Source: Balneolaceae bacterium
GTDB taxonomy: Bacteria > Bacteroidota > Rhodothermia > Balneolales > Balneolaceae
Reading direction: 5' to 3'
Assembly: GCA_007123985.1 (NCBI GenBank)
Contig: SLGA01000322.1
Location: 1 to 6,296, forward strand
Length of the DNA stretch: 6,296 nucleotides
The position numbers were made by a program, and so were the translations under genes. The notes under the pieces are model-generated. The model was not told the origin of the DNA, searched no databases, and was given only the letters and a program-made list of their open reading frames with translations. This document shows positions 5,791 through 6,296 of this stretch, in pieces; the stretch's first letter is position 1, and each line of letters opens with the position of its first letter.

Positions 5791-6296
5791 ATGACTTCAG
5801 ACACCCTCAAAGACCTCGAAACTCGTCTCTGGGCCGCGGCCGATAACCTCCGCGCCAATTCCAATCTCAGCTCTCACGAATATTCCACGCCAGTATTGGG
5901 GCTCATTTTTTTGCGGTATGCGTGGCACCGGTTTCAGCCGGTGCATAAGGAGCTGAAGGAGAAGGGCAGCGGCCGGGTGACGATCGGGCCGGACCACTAC
6001 AAGGCGAAAGGGGCGATCTACCTGCCGGAGGAGGCGCGGTACGATTATCTGCTGGAACTGCCCGAGCAGCAGGATATCGGCCAGAAGGTGAATGAAGCGA
6101 TGGAGGCGATTGAGAAGGAGAACCCGGAACTGAAGGATGTGCTTCCCAAGCAGTACAAGAAGTTTGGCGACTCCGTACTGAAAGATCTCCTGAAAAGCTT
6201 CTCCAACATCGGTGAGGGAGTAAGCGGAGATGTGTTTGGTCAGATCTACGAGTATTTCCTTGGCAAGTTTGCCATGAGTGAAGGGCAGAAGGGAGG
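5791..6296 (+). CDS. hsdM: Type I restriction-modification DNA methyltransferase subunit HsdM, 3'-truncated by window edge
   Basis: HsdM transfers a methyl group from S-adenosylmethionine to adenine N6 in a sequence chosen by the specificity subunit HsdS; with HsdR the complex cuts unmodified DNA such as incoming phage genomes. The 168 codons present start LKDLETRLWAAADNLR, then SSHEYSTPVLGLIFLRYA, hallmarks of the helical HsdM N-terminal domain (~7-130). GDVFGQIYEYFLGKFA then begins the N6-adenine methyltransferase domain. The window stops at EGQKGG, just before the usual EFYTP, so the SAM-binding and NPPF/Y catalytic motifs are outside and integrity cannot be judged. The ATG at 5791 fits the family N-terminus; an AGGA at 5773-5776 is a somewhat distant RBS. 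The gene is much GC-richer than everything to its left, pointing to a different origin or to the boundary of the AT-rich cargo. hsdS and hsdR are expected beyond the right edge. Confidence 0.93.
   Translation, partial: MTSDTLKDLETRLWAAADNLRANSNLSSHEYSTPVLGLIFLRYAWHRFQPVHKELKEKGSGRVTIGPDHYKAKGAIYLPEEARYDYLLELPEQQDIGQKVNEAMEAIEKENPELKDVLPKQYKKFGDSVLKDLLKSFSNIGEGVSGDVFGQIYEYFLGKFAMSEGQKG

Noticed and set aside
5797..5997. Minus-strand open frame of 66 codons over the start of hsdM
   Set aside because: It is antisense to a clearly conserved HsdM N-terminus and reflects high GC.

Overview
The window looks like part of an accessory (mobile or island) region from a bacterium of the Bacteroidota/Balneolota type. 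Three things suggest this: the integrase resembles the SAM-like tyrosine recombinases common in that group; a TAnnTTTG-type promoter box lies just after it; and the first two genes and the cargo are AT-rich, whereas the last gene is clearly GC-richer (21 G+C in bases 3061-3120 against 39 in bases 5941-6000). The taxonomic guess is an inference from style, not from a marker gene.

Layout, left to right, with all genes on the + strand. (1) The C-terminal ~331 codons of a tyrosine recombinase, cut by the left edge, with a complete catalytic set. (2) About 500 bases without a gene, but full of short ordered repeats: two 31-bp imperfect copies exactly 100 bp apart, each built on an 11-bp tandem unit; a perfect 12-bp tandem inside an inverted repeat; and two further clusters of three degenerate 11-bp units. 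This is a plausible recombinase-binding (attachment) region. (3) A 1049-residue multidomain protein: an unrecognised N-terminal region, a Pro/Gly linker, an IPT/TIG domain, an Ig-like domain, an 'EVTQAIQ' beta domain and a C-terminal metzincin zinc protease with an intact HExxHxxGxxH. It has no signal peptide. (4) After 13 bases, a 296-residue protein with an Asp-box-like fibronectin/Ig architecture. In proteins I recall with this kind of protease, such domains lie on the same polypeptide directly after the protease, so the pair looks like one ancestral gene split in two. (5) A 240-base gap with a perfect 7+7 palindrome, a weak terminator candidate and inverted repeats in front of the next gene. 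(6) The first 168 codons of a type I restriction-modification DNA methyltransferase (HsdM), cut by the right edge.

How they may work together: the recombinase and its repeats probably account for mobility. The protease and its accessory protein are probably one functional unit, perhaps a cytoplasmic or non-classically exported protease. The type I R-M operon beginning at the right is a known anti-phage defence system, so the protease pair sits in a place where defence or conflict genes gather. A defence role for the protease is only a hypothesis; nothing in its sequence proves it.
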